From assembly GCA_023402915.1 (NCBI GenBank), contig JAEYFO010000173.1, forward strand, positions 1-6,496: 6,496 nucleotides of DNA, read 5' to 3'. The position numbers and the translations under genes are program-made. This document shows, piece after piece, positions 1 to 6,407 of the stretch. This DNA is from Bacillota bacterium (GTDB lineage: Bacteria; Bacillota; Clostridia; Christensenellales; CALWSW01). How positions within the stretch are numbered: the first letter of the stretch is position 1; every line of letters starts with the position of its first letter. Below the pieces are notes generated by a model. The model was not told the origin of the DNA, did no database searches, and saw nothing but the letters and a program-made list of their open reading frames with translations.

Positions 1-1
1 T

Positions 2-1279
2 TCCACGGCCACCAGCGGCTCCACCGCCACGGTCAGGGTCTCCACGATGAAGATCTACAAGTCCAAGAGCTCCAGGTCCACCGTGCTGGTCAAGGCTCCC
101 AAGGGCGCCACGGTCGAAGTGCTCCAGCTGACCTCTTCTTCCAGCTGGGTCAAGGTCAAGTATAACGGCAAGACCGGCTACTGCGCCAAGTCCAGCCTGA
201 ACACCTCCTCTTCTTCCGGCACTACCGGCGGCAACGGCTCCGCCAACCCCGCGTTCGTGTCCCTGACGAAGCCCTCTTATACCACCTGCTCCACCAGGGC
301 GCAGGTGCTTGAGACCATCAACTACCATCTCTCTCAGTTTGAGAGCAGCTTCTCCTTCCAGGTGAACACCACCAACACCGCGGCCATCAGCCGCCTGCTG
401 CCCAAGCAGAGCGAGCTGCGCTACGCCTATCTGCTGACCAGCCACGAAGCCAAGGCGCAGAAGGTCGATCCCATCACCTATTACGTCAACGGCACCACCG
501 TGTCCGTGACCGCCCGCTACAACGCCGCCGGCCTGGTGCTGCAGAGCTACAAGAACGGCACGACCCTGACGGACGCGAAGGCCAAGACCCTCAAGACCAA
601 GGTCGAGAGCATCATCAAGTCCCAGACGAGCAGCAAGATGAGCGACTACGAGAAGGCGCTCGCCCTGCATGACTACATCGTGCTCAACGCCGGCTACGAT
701 TCCAGCGACGTTTCCTACACCGCCTACGGCGCGCTCGTCGAGGGCAAGGCTTCCTGCCAGGGCTACGCCGAAGCGACCTGCCTGCTCTACACCGTTGCGG
801 GCCTTGAGAACCACTTCGTCCGTTCCGATTCTCTGGTGAACGTTGGCGGCACCCACGGCTACACCAAGGTCAAGATCGACGGCACCTGGTACTGCGTCGA
901 TACCACCGGCGACGATCCCCGTCCCGACAAGGCCGGCCGCGTCCGCCACGACTTCTTCCTGACCTCTGACGAGATCATGCAGCAGCGCTATACGCCCTGG
1001 AACGCCAGCTACTATCCCGCTGCGACCAAGATGACGCAGAACTACTACGTCAAGAACGACCTGGTCGTGTCCAGCACCAGCGAGCTGCAGGCCAAGGTCA
1101 AGGCTGCCACCAACGCCAAGAAGGCCAGCCTGGAAGTGTGGGTCGACGACTATTCTTCCGGCAGCTACTCTCTGGCCAAGATCAAGGCTGCGCTCACCAA
1201 CGGCGCGTCCTGCACGGTCTACAGCCTCGGCTCCAGCGGCGTCGAACGCTGCACGATCTACATCACCTTCGAGTATTGA
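2..1279 (+). CDS. SH3b and transglutaminase-like domain protein, 5'-truncated by window edge
   Basis: This is the C-terminal part of a probably secreted or cell-surface protein with a bacterial SH3 domain and a transglutaminase/protease-like domain. The frame is open to the first bases of the window, and the ATG at 47 falls inside the first strand of the SH3b domain (STATVRVSTMKIYKSKS), so it is not the true start. Counted from Met47, SH3b covers residues 1-52 (ending NGKTGYCAKSSL), followed by a Ser/Thr/Gly-rich linker at about 53-68. The transglutaminase-like core lies at about 200-312. The likely triad is Cys237 (GKASCQGYAEA), His270 (GGTHGYTKVKIDGTWY) and Asp285 (CVDTTGDDP). The family usually has HAW and TWDDP here; this copy has HGY and TGDDP, so catalysis is likely but unproven. 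Residues 330-410 form an unrecognised C-terminal domain. SH3b domains commonly bind cell wall, which suggests wall or extracellular substrates (inference). The signal peptide and any further SH3 repeats would lie upstream of the window. Confidence 0.9.
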   Translation, partial: STATSGSTATVRVSTMKIYKSKSSRSTVLVKAPKGATVEVLQLTSSSSWVKVKYNGKTGYCAKSSLNTSSSSGTTGGNGSANPAFVSLTKPSYTTCSTRAQVLETINYHLSQFESSFSFQVNTTNTAAISRLLPKQSELRYAYLLTSHEAKAQKVDPITYYVNGTTVSVTARYNAAGLVLQSYKNGTTLTDAKAKTLKTKVESIIKSQTSSKMSDYEKALALHDYIVLNAGYDSSDVSYTAYGALVEGKASCQGYAEATCLLYTVAGLENHFVRSDSLVNVGGTHGYTKVKIDGTWYCVDTTGDDPRPDKAGRVRHDFFLTSDEIMQQRYTPWNASYYPAATKMTQNYYVKNDLVVSSTSELQAKVKAATNAKKASLEVWVDDYSSGSYSLAKIKAALTNGASCTVYSLGSSGVERCTIYITFEY

Positions 1280-1286
1280 TCGGCCC

Positions 1287-1323
1287 AAAAGGCGAGGGAC
1301 TTGTTCCCTCGCCTTTTTCTTTT
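1287..1323 (+). terminator. Strong intrinsic terminator of the transglutaminase-like gene
   Basis: Seven bases after the TGA at 1277-1279 there is a perfect 13-bp stem, AAAAGGCGAGGGA (1287-1299) against TCCCTCGCCTTTT (1305-1317). The loop is CTTGT and the tail runs TTTTTCTTTT. The A-tract on the left arm means it could also stop transcription from the other strand. Confidence 0.93.
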
Positions 1324-1559
1324 GCTCGGATATCCGGCGGGCTGAAGGTTTGAGGAACGGCCCGCTGCAAAGGGCGGCCGGGGACGCTTGGAACGGAGCG
1401 GGGAAATTTTCGCCCCTGACCGGAACGCTCTCCAAGGGCTCGGCGCTGGGAAAAACGGGTGTGCGTGTTCGAAGCGGCAACACGGTTTGAACCATCCGCA
1501 GGAACGCCGGAACGGGTCAGGGCAAAAGCGCCGCATGGCCGGAAACCATCCGGGCGGCG

Positions 1560-1596
1560 GTTCCTTTTCGAATGGGCTGGCAGAAAGAGCAGGCGG
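1560..1596 (+). repeat. Degenerate repeat, copy a
   Basis: This 37-base unit starts GTTCCTTTTCGAAT and ends GGCAGAAAGAGCAGGCGG. A hand alignment to copy b at 1669-1705 gives 30 identities over 38 columns with two single-base gaps. All six substitutions are transitions. Function is unknown. Confidence 0.65.
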
Positions 1597-1668
1597 TGCA
1601 AACACACAGCGCCGCAGCCCCGGGGGAAAGATTCTGTGGAGGGAAGCTCTCCTGCGGGGGCGACGAAA

Positions 1669-1705
1669 GTTCCCTTCAAACAGGCCGGCAGAAAACAGCA
1701 GGCGG
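1669..1705 (+). repeat. Degenerate repeat, copy b
   Basis: This 37-base unit starts GTTCCCTTCAAACAGG and ends GGCAGAAAACAGCAGGCGG. It lies 109 bases downstream of copy a and matches it along its whole length. The strongest shared block is GGCAGAAA followed by AGCAGGCGG. Confidence 0.65.
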
Positions 1706-1734
1706 CCCTGTCCGGCGCACCCTTTCGAATCGGC

Positions 1735-1773
1735 GCGCGTTCCTTTGAAAGGGCCGCTCCAAAGCAGCGGACG
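1735..1773 (+). repeat. Degenerate repeat, copy c
   Basis: It begins with GCGCGTTCCTTTGAA (1735-1749), an exact 15-base match to copy d. It continues with GGGCCG, AAAG and CAGCGG, which follow the order of blocks in copies a and b more loosely. A related TTTCGAATCGG stands just upstream at 1723-1733. Confidence 0.5.
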
Positions 1774-1895
1774 CGCAAACGAACCGCCGGAAATCCCGAA
1801 AAAGTTTCTTCGGGGCAACTGCGGCGAAGCCTGCCGGCAGCACAGGCGGAGGATCTGCCGCGGCAAGCCTGTGGGAACGTCGGGAAGAGGCGGGT

Positions 1896-1935
1896 GCGCG
1901 TTCCTTTGAAGGAGCATCCCCCCATGTCGCAGGGA
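1896..1935 (+). repeat. Degenerate repeat, copy d
   Basis: GCGCGTTCCTTTGAA at 1896-1910 is identical to 1735-1749 in copy c. The bases after it (GGAGC, then a C-run, then GCAGGG) match the family only weakly, so the right boundary is a guess. Confidence 0.45.
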
Positions 1936-1987
1936 AAAACGCCGGAAAACGGGGGATTTCAACGATTTTATGGGAAGAAACTGGCGC

Positions 1988-2016
1988 TTGTCTTTGGCGG
2001 GACGGCGTGATAAAAT
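1988..2016 (+). promoter_or_regulatory. Sigma-A-type promoter with extended -10
   Basis: The -35 box TTGTCT (1988-1993) is followed by a 17-base spacer and the -10 box TAAAAT (2011-2016). A TG one base upstream of the -10 (2008-2009) makes it an extended -10. The predicted start near 2022-2024 leaves a leader of about 30 bases before the GTG at 2053, too short for a riboswitch. Confidence 0.7.
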
Positions 2017-2052
2017 AGCACAACAGAGCAGCCGGAAAGGAAGAAAAGTAAC

Positions 2053-2592
2053 GTGAAAAGACAGCCGTTATGCTGTCTGCTCGGCCCGCAGGACCGGCGG
2101 CAGGATTTTGAAGGGAAAGCGGGAGACGCGCTGCGGGAGCAGCTGCTTGTTCTGCTGCGCAAAGCGCACGCCGAGGGCATCGGACAATTTGGCTGCTGCT
2201 GCGGCGTGAGTTTTTCGCTGCTGGCGGGCGAAGCCATCATGCAGCTCAAGGAGGAAATGGAGCCGGGAACGGTTCAGATGGTACTGTCCATGCCGAATGT
2301 GCCGCAGGACACGTCCTTTTGGAGCGAGGAAGAAAAAGCCCGGCAGAATGAGATCTTCTATTCCGCCGACCATATCAGCCATTGCCCCAACGAGGTGATG
2401 CCGCCCGATCAGGCCGGCGCGGCGGAGTATCTCATCCGTGCGGCCACCCATGCCATCGTGTATTTTTCGCCCGACCGGGAGCGCGACCTGAGCATGCTGC
2501 GGATCATCGACTTTTTCGGCATTCCCCACTGTAATCTGGCGCAGAAAGAGGAGCGGGGAAAGAGCCGGGAAGGCACGGAGGGGAGCGTCTGA
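2053..2592 (+). CDS. YpsA/DUF1273-like SLOG-family protein
   Basis: This is a 179-residue protein of probable Rossmann-like SLOG fold, resembling the DUF1273/YpsA family; such proteins are thought to bind nucleotide-type ligands, and their cellular role is poorly defined. The start is GTG: the frame has a stop at 2011-2013 and no ATG follows it, while AGGAAG (2038-2043) lies nine bases upstream of the GTG. Family-like segments in order are the N-terminal strand CCLLGPQDRRQ (7-17), where relatives usually read CCFTGHRP; GQFGCCCGVSFSLLAGEAIMQLKEE (44-68), matching the GMALGxDLxAAE segment; WSEEEKARQNEIFYSADH (90-107), matching the WSEEDRERYxxIxxxAD segment; and AAEYLIRAATHAIVYF (123-138). The GHR motif and the late GGT loop are not conserved, and three cysteines (48-50) occupy the usual SGM position, so ligand binding may have changed. 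The tail from about 163 is charged and probably disordered. It forms its own transcription unit. Confidence 0.82.
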   Translation: MKRQPLCCLLGPQDRRQDFEGKAGDALREQLLVLLRKAHAEGIGQFGCCCGVSFSLLAGEAIMQLKEEMEPGTVQMVLSMPNVPQDTSFWSEEEKARQNEIFYSADHISHCPNEVMPPDQAGAAEYLIRAATHAIVYFSPDRERDLSMLRIIDFFGIPHCNLAQKEERGKSREGTEGSV

Positions 2593-2718
2593 AACGGGAG
2601 AGCCGGGTCGGTTTTTCAGCGGCAGCCTGGACGGGAACGTTCAAAAATCAGAGCGTTCAGGACGAGGACTCCTTCCGGATTTTTCGGAGTATTGAATTCG
2701 AATCATTGAATGCAAAGC

Positions 2719-2748
2719 AAGCCGCATTACGCGGCTTTTTGTGTTTTT
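2719..2748 (+). terminator. Intrinsic terminator downstream of the SLOG-like gene
   Basis: Stem AAGCCGC (2719-2725), loop ATTAC, stem GCGGCTT (2731-2737), followed by TTTGTGTTTTT. It lies 126 bases after the stop codon at 2590-2592. The long gap leaves open whether it ends that mRNA or a small transcript of its own. Confidence 0.85.
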
Positions 2749-2834
2749 GGAGAAACCGCTTCTATGAACGGAAAAGGCGGAAATGGCTGCTGCGGAGCGG
2801 TTTTTCACGTTGGGTGTTCAAAGGCGTAGAGAAA

Positions 2835-2854
2835 AAAAGCCGCGCGGCGGTTTT
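2835..2854. terminator. Possible bidirectional hairpin
   Basis: AAAA, a bulged G, then CCGC (2840-2843), a GCG loop, GCGG (2847-2850) and TTTT. The stem is short and bulged. It could be a weak terminator on either strand or a by-product of the palindrome GCCGCGCGGC. Confidence 0.25.
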
Positions 2855-3006
2855 GCAATTTGAAACAGAGCGTTTTCGAGGGAAAGGGCTGAAAAGCGAC
2901 CGTCGTTCCCCCACCGGCAGGGCTGCGGCAAAACGCGCGCCGGGGAGACAGCCTTTTCAACAGAAGGACGCCCCTTTCGGCGGGGATCCAACCTGTTCAA
3001 CCGAAC

Positions 3007-3036
3007 AAAAAAGAGCCGCGCCCAGCGACTCTTTTT
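3007..3036 (-). terminator. Intrinsic terminator of serS
   Basis: Read on the minus strand, AAAAAGAG-U-CGC pairs with GCG-G-CUCUUUUU around a five-base loop and ends in a run of U. Position 3016/3028 is a G-U pair in the minus transcript but a C-A mismatch in the plus transcript. The hairpin therefore suits the serS mRNA better. It starts 126 bases beyond the serS stop codon. Confidence 0.85.
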
Positions 3037-3162
3037 CTTTTGTCTTTTGCTTTCTGGAAAAGCGGGTTTTCACATGCGCAGGCTTGCGTTTTTTCAAACG
3101 GCCCTCAAGCGCCCCGAACACCGCATGGCCGCGCCCCCGCGCCCCGCTTTCCGGCGGCTTTT

Positions 3163-4443
3163 TTACTTCTTGCCGATGTATTCCAGGCCGCCCATGTAAG
3201 GCACGAGCGCGTCGGGGATCTTGACGGAGCCGTCCTCCTGCTGGTAGTTTTCGAGGATGGCGGCCACGGTGCGGCCCACGGCCACGCCGGAACCGTTGAG
3301 GGTGTGGACCAGCTCGGGCTTGGACTTGGCGTCGCGGCGGAAGCGGATGCTGGCGCGGCGGGCCTGATAGTCCTCAAAGTTGGAGCAGGAGCTGATCTCC
3401 AGATACCGGCCGTAGCTGGGCATCCACACCTCGATGTCATAGGTCATGGCGGAGCAGAAGCCCAAGTCCCCACCGCACAGGCGCACCACGTGATAGGGGA
3501 GGCCCAGCTTCTGAAGCACCAGCTCGGCGTTGGCCGTCAGGCTCTCCAGCTCGGCATAGGAATCCTCGGGGCGGACGAACTTGACCAGCTCCACCTTGTT
3601 GAACTGATGCTGGCGGATGATGCCGCGGGTATCGCGTCCGGCGCTGCCCGCCTCGCCGCGGAAGCACGCGGAATAGGCGCAGTGCTTGATGGGCAGCAGG
3701 GAGCCGTCCAGGATCTGCTCGCGGTACATATTCGTCACGGGCACTTCCGCCGTGGGGATGAGGTAGTAATCCGTGCCTTCCACGTGATACATATCCTCGG
3801 CGAACTTGGGCAGCTGGCCCGTGCCGCGCATGGAGGCGGTGTTCGCCATGAAGGGCGGGAAGATCTCGGTGTAACCGGAGCAGCCGGTGTGGGTGTCGAG
3901 GAAGAAGTTGATGATGGCGCGCTCGAGCCGTGCGCCCAGGCCGCGGTAGAACGTGAAGCGCGCGCCCGTCACCTTTGCGCCGGTGTCAAAGTCCAGAATG
4001 TTTATATATTTTAATATGTCCCAGTGCGCCTTGGGGTCGAAGGCAAAGGCCGTCGGTTCGCCCCAGCGGCGCAGCTCCACGTTTTCGGAGTCGTCCTTGC
4101 CGGGCTGCACGTCCTTGAAGGGGATGTTCGGGATGGACATGAGGAACTCGGTCAGCTGCGCGTCCTTTTCGGCCACTTCCTTGTCCAGCTCGGTGATCCG
4201 GTCGGACAGCTCCTTCATCTCGGCCAGCAGGGCGGAAACGTCCTCGCCCGCCTTCTTGAGCCTGGGCACCTGCGCGGAGTCGGCGTTGCGCTTGGCCTTG
4301 AGCACTTCCACGTCGGCCATGAGGGCGCGGCGGCTCTCGTCCAGCGCCAGCAGAGCGTCCACGTCGATGTCGGTCTTGTTGCGCAGGGCCAGCGCCGCGC
4401 GCAGCTCGTCGGGATTGTTGCGAATACGCTTGATATCCAGCAT
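3163..4443 (-). CDS. serS: Seryl-tRNA synthetase
   Basis: SerRS charges tRNA-Ser with serine using ATP, in the cytoplasm, as a class II homodimer. The 426 residues match the usual bacterial length of about 425. Residues 1 to about 105 form the N-terminal tRNA-binding coiled-coil arm, with heptad-like Leu/Ala/Glu/Lys sequence. The catalytic core follows: motif 1 region around 172-197 ([24 protein letters not shown]), the serine-binding TAE at 231-233, motif 2 at 261-281 ([21 protein letters not shown]), the conserved [15 protein letters not shown] at 349-363, and motif 3 at 382-401 ([20 protein letters not shown]) with its arginine. The stop is TAA. The start is ATG with AGAGAGG (4453-4459) nine bases upstream. 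It lies 212 bases downstream of argS on the same strand. No T-box signature (GGTGGTACCGCG core) is present upstream, and no convincing promoter is visible, so co-transcription with argS is possible. Nothing in the protein is unusual. Confidence 0.98.
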   Translation of the reverse strand: MLDIKRIRNNPDELRAALALRNKTDIDVDALLALDESRRALMADVEVLKAKRNADSAQVPRLKKAGEDVSALLAEMKELSDRITELDKEVAEKDAQLTEFLMSIPNIPFKDVQPGKDDSENVELRRWGEPTAFAFDPKAHWDILKYINILDFDTGAKVTGARFTFYRGLGARLERAIINFFLDTHTGCSGYTEIFPPFMANTASMRGTGQLPKFAEDMYHVEGTDYYLIPTAEVPVTNMYREQILDGSLLPIKHCAYSACFRGEAGSAGRDTRGIIRQHQFNKVELVKFVRPEDSYAELESLTANAELVLQKLGLPYHVVRLCGGDLGFCSAMTYDIEVWMPSYGRYLEISSCSNFEDYQARRASIRFRRDAKSKPELVHTLNGSGVAVGRTVAAILENYQQEDGSVKIPDALVPYMGGLEYIGKK

Positions 4444-4476
4444 GATGAACTACCTCTCTGTTCGTGAAGGATTTGC

Positions 4477-4500
4477 GTCAGAAAAATCAGTCAGAAAAAT
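4477..4500 (-). repeat. Tandem 11-base repeat upstream of serS
   Basis: GTCAGAAAAAT occurs exactly at 4477-4487 and 4490-4500 on the plus strand, a period of 13 bases. On the serS strand this reads ATTTTTCTGAC twice, 34 to 57 bases before the start codon. It may be a protein-binding site, an RNA element in the leader, or a chance duplication. Confidence 0.6.
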
Positions 4501-4505
4501 GGAAG

Positions 4506-4530
4506 AAAAACGCCGCGCGTTCCGGCGCGG
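4506..4530 (-). terminator. Weak terminator-like hairpin between argS and serS
   Basis: On the minus strand CGCCG (4527-4523), a seven-base loop and CGGCG (4515-4511) are followed directly by TTTTT (4510-4506). A competing stem, CCGCGC with GCGCGG, is also possible. The stem is short, so partial read-through into serS is likely. Confidence 0.45.
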
Positions 4531-4538
4531 GAAGGCAG

Positions 4539-4597
4539 GGCGATGCGTTTTTTTGAAAAGCGCATTTGCGCGCACGCTTCTCAAAACGCCATGCGCC
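4539..4597. repeat. Imperfect inverted repeat between argS and serS
   Basis: The left arm GGCGATGCGTTTT and the right arm AAAACGCCATGCGCC are near-complementary with small indels. Inside them, GAAAAGCG (4555-4562) faces CGCTTCTC (4575-4582). The whole covers 59 bases and could fold in either transcript. It may act as a mRNA 3'-end stabiliser for argS or be a decayed mobile repeat; the sequence does not decide. Confidence 0.5.
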
Positions 4598-4655
4598 GGA
4601 CGCACGGGTTCGAAAACGTTTTTCAAGCCCCGAAAACCGGCCTGCGGCGGCTTTG

Positions 4656-6353
4656 TTACATCCGCCGGGGCGCGGCCACGCCGATGAGGTTCAGACCCGT
4701 GGCGATGACCGAACGGGCGGCCTCCGTCAGCGCAAGGCGGGCGTACTGCACCGCGGGCGCTTCGCCCATGATGCGGTTGTCCAGATAGAACTTGTTGTAC
4801 GCCTGGCAAAGGTCGATGACGTGCCGCGTCACGATGGAGGGCTCGTACTTTTCGCAGGCGGAGCGCACGGCGGCGGGGAATTCTCCCAGCAGGCGCACCA
4901 CTTCGAGGGAAGCCGGATCGCTCAGCACGCTGTAGTCAACGTCGCCGCCGGGCTGCCAGCCGCCCTTTTGCAAAACGGAGCAGCAGCGGGCGTGGGTGTA
5001 TTGGCAATAGGGGCCGGTCTCGCCGTCAAAGTTCAGCGCGCGGTCCCAGCTGAACACCACGTCCTTGATGCGGCCGGAAGAAAGCGCGTTGAACACGATG
5101 GCGCCCACGCCCACCTCGCGGGAAATTTCGTCGATGTTTTCCAGGCCGGGGTTCTTTTCGAGCATGATGCTGCGGGTCAGCTCAATGGCCTTTTGCAGCA
5201 CTTCCTCCAAAAAGACCACCTTGCCCTTTCGGGTCGAAAGCGTGCCCTCTTCGGTCGAGACCATGCCGAACGCCACGTGGACCAGGTCCTTCGCCCAGTC
5301 GTAGCCCATCATTTCGATGACCTTGAAGAACTGGCGGAAATGCAGGTTCTGCTGGTAGGCCACGACGTACAGGCACTTGTAAAAATCATAGGTGTCCTTG
5401 CGATAGAGCGCCGCGGCGATGTCGCGGGTGGCGTAAAGCGTCGCGCCGTCGCTGCGCAGGATCAGGCAGGGGGGCATGTGCTCCTCTTCGGGGAAGCGCA
5501 CCACGGACGCGCCGTCGTCGATCTCCAGCAGGCCCTTTTCCTTCAGCTCGGAAATGACCCGGCCCATCTTGTCGTTGTAGAACGACTCGCCCGCATAGGA
5601 ATCAAACGTGATGCCAAGGAGCTGATAGACCCGGTCCACCTCCCTGAGCGTCAGGTCGCGGAACCAGTGGAACAGCTCGAGGGACTCGGGATCGCCGTCC
5701 TCGATGGACTTGAAGGCCGCGCGGGCCGCGTCGTTGAGGGAGGGATCCTTTTCGGCCTCTTCGTGGAAGCGGGTGTAAATTTTGAGCATCTCCCGCACGC
5801 CGCCCTTTTCGATGGTGTCGCGGTCGCCCCACAGGCGCAGCGCCACGATGAGCTTTCCAAACTGCGTGCCCCAGTCGCCCAGGTGGTTGATGCCCACGCA
5901 GTGATAGCCCAGGAAGCCGAAGAGGTTGTAGAGCGCATGGCCGATCACCGTCGTGCTCAGGTGGCCGATGTGGAAGGGCTTTGCGATGTTGATGGAAGAA
6001 TAATCGATGCAGATGGTCTTGCCCGCGCCCTCGTCGGACGAGCCGTAGCGCGCGCCCTGCGAGAGGACGGCGTCCATCACGGTGCGGGCGTAGGTGGCGC
6101 GGTCAAGGAAAAAGTTCAGATAGCCGCCGGCCACTTCCGTGCGCGCCACAAAGGGCGGAAACGCCGCTTCAGAAGCGAGCTGCGCCGCAATGGCGGGCGG
6201 GGCCTTGCGCAGCGTGCGCGCCAGGCGGAAGCAGGGCAGGGCAAAATCGCCCATTTCCGGGTTGGGGGGCGTTTCGAGCATTTGGGAAAGCTCCGCCGCC
6301 TCCATGCCTGCCGCAGGCGCCAGAGCCTCGGCAAGCGCTTGTTTGAAATCCAT
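4656..6353 (-). CDS. argS: Arginyl-tRNA synthetase
   Basis: ArgRS charges tRNA-Arg with arginine using ATP, as a cytoplasmic class Ia enzyme. I take the ATG at 6353 (565 residues, MDFKQALAEAL), because GAGGTG (6360-6365) sits six bases upstream as a ribosome binding site. The in-frame GTG at 6362, which would add three residues, overlaps that site. Numbering from the GTG, an N-terminal additional domain covers about 1-110 (including NPEMGDFALPCF at 34-45). The HIGH motif is at 131-134 (KPFHIGHLS), and GINHLGDWGTQFGKL at 157-171 is characteristic of ArgRS. The KMSKS-equivalent is STRKG at 376-380; many ArgRS lack the canonical lysine there. The DALR anticodon-binding domain runs from about 450 (TGPYCQYTHARCCSVL) to the end, with the typical C-terminal GLxLIGVxxPxRM. 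The length is normal. The upstream extended -10 promoter probably drives it, and serS follows on the same strand. Confidence 0.98.
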   Translation of the reverse strand: MDFKQALAEALAPAAGMEAAELSQMLETPPNPEMGDFALPCFRLARTLRKAPPAIAAQLASEAAFPPFVARTEVAGGYLNFFLDRATYARTVMDAVLSQGARYGSSDEGAGKTICIDYSSINIAKPFHIGHLSTTVIGHALYNLFGFLGYHCVGINHLGDWGTQFGKLIVALRLWGDRDTIEKGGVREMLKIYTRFHEEAEKDPSLNDAARAAFKSIEDGDPESLELFHWFRDLTLREVDRVYQLLGITFDSYAGESFYNDKMGRVISELKEKGLLEIDDGASVVRFPEEEHMPPCLILRSDGATLYATRDIAAALYRKDTYDFYKCLYVVAYQQNLHFRQFFKVIEMMGYDWAKDLVHVAFGMVSTEEGTLSTRKGKVVFLEEVLQKAIELTRSIMLEKNPGLENIDEISREVGVGAIVFNALSSGRIKDVVFSWDRALNFDGETGPYCQYTHARCCSVLQKGGWQPGGDVDYSVLSDPASLEVVRLLGEFPAAVRSACEKYEPSIVTRHVIDLCQAYNKFYLDNRIMGEAPAVQYARLALTEAARSVIATGLNLIGVAAPRRM

Positions 6354-6393
6354 AGGAAACACCTCGTTTATAACGTTTCTCGTTCAATAGTTT

Positions 6394-6402
6394 AGTATAC
6401 CA
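6394..6402 (-). promoter_or_regulatory. Extended -10 promoter of argS
   Basis: The minus strand reads TGGTATACT, an extended -10 (TGnTATAAT type) with TATACT at 6399-6394. No good -35 box lies 17-18 bases upstream, which extended -10 promoters can tolerate. The predicted start near 6387 gives a leader of about 34 bases, with no room for a T-box. Confidence 0.6.
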
Positions 6403-6407
6403 GCAAA

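Larger units (their letters stand above)
1324..1987. other. Gene-free GC-rich stretch with degenerate repeats
   Basis: About 660 bases between the terminator and the next promoter hold no convincing gene. Several frames are open on both strands (for example 1459-2010 plus and 1258-1962 minus). Their translations are rich in Arg, Pro, Ala, Gly and Ser, show no domain, overlap one another, and the minus-strand one runs through the terminator hairpin and into the preceding gene. What is visible is a scattered repeat family, listed separately, and a 10-bp palindrome CGGATATCCG at 1327-1336. No tRNA or other structured RNA was recognised. Confidence 0.7.
2593..3162. other. Gene-free region between convergent genes
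   Basis: This 570-base gap separates two genes that point at each other and contains one terminator for each. The open frame at 2706-3224 runs through both hairpins and into the end of serS, so it is not accepted as a gene. Short motifs recur here, including CGGTTTTTCA (2609-2618 and again near 2795-2805) and several TTCAAA/TTTGAA-type hexamers. They resemble those in the 1324-1987 gap. Confidence 0.7.

Noticed and set aside
1258..1962. 234-codon minus-strand frame
   Set aside because: It runs through the terminator hairpin and into the end of the preceding gene, overlaps other open frames and has no recognisable domain.
2691..2711. TTCGAATC resembling a tRNA T-loop
   Set aside because: The flanking bases do not form a T-stem, and no acceptor, D or anticodon arm can be built around it. 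The same applies to TTCGAAA near 4609.
2706..3224. 172-codon plus-strand frame after the SLOG-like gene
   Set aside because: It crosses both intrinsic terminators and the serS 3' end, lacks a ribosome binding site and looks compositionally random.
3040..4014. 324-codon open frame on the plus strand opposite serS
   Set aside because: It is the shadow of serS, low in complexity (Gly/Ala/His/Val-rich), and starts in the non-coding gap near the serS terminator.
4444..4655. T-box riboswitch upstream of serS
   Set aside because: The conserved GGTGGTACCGCG-type antiterminator core is absent on the serS strand, and the available leader is short and lacks the expected stems.
4566..6395. 609-codon open frame on the plus strand opposite argS
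   Set aside because: It is the antisense shadow of a full-length, motif-complete argS in GC-rich DNA. Its translation has no domain and only mirrors the argS codons.
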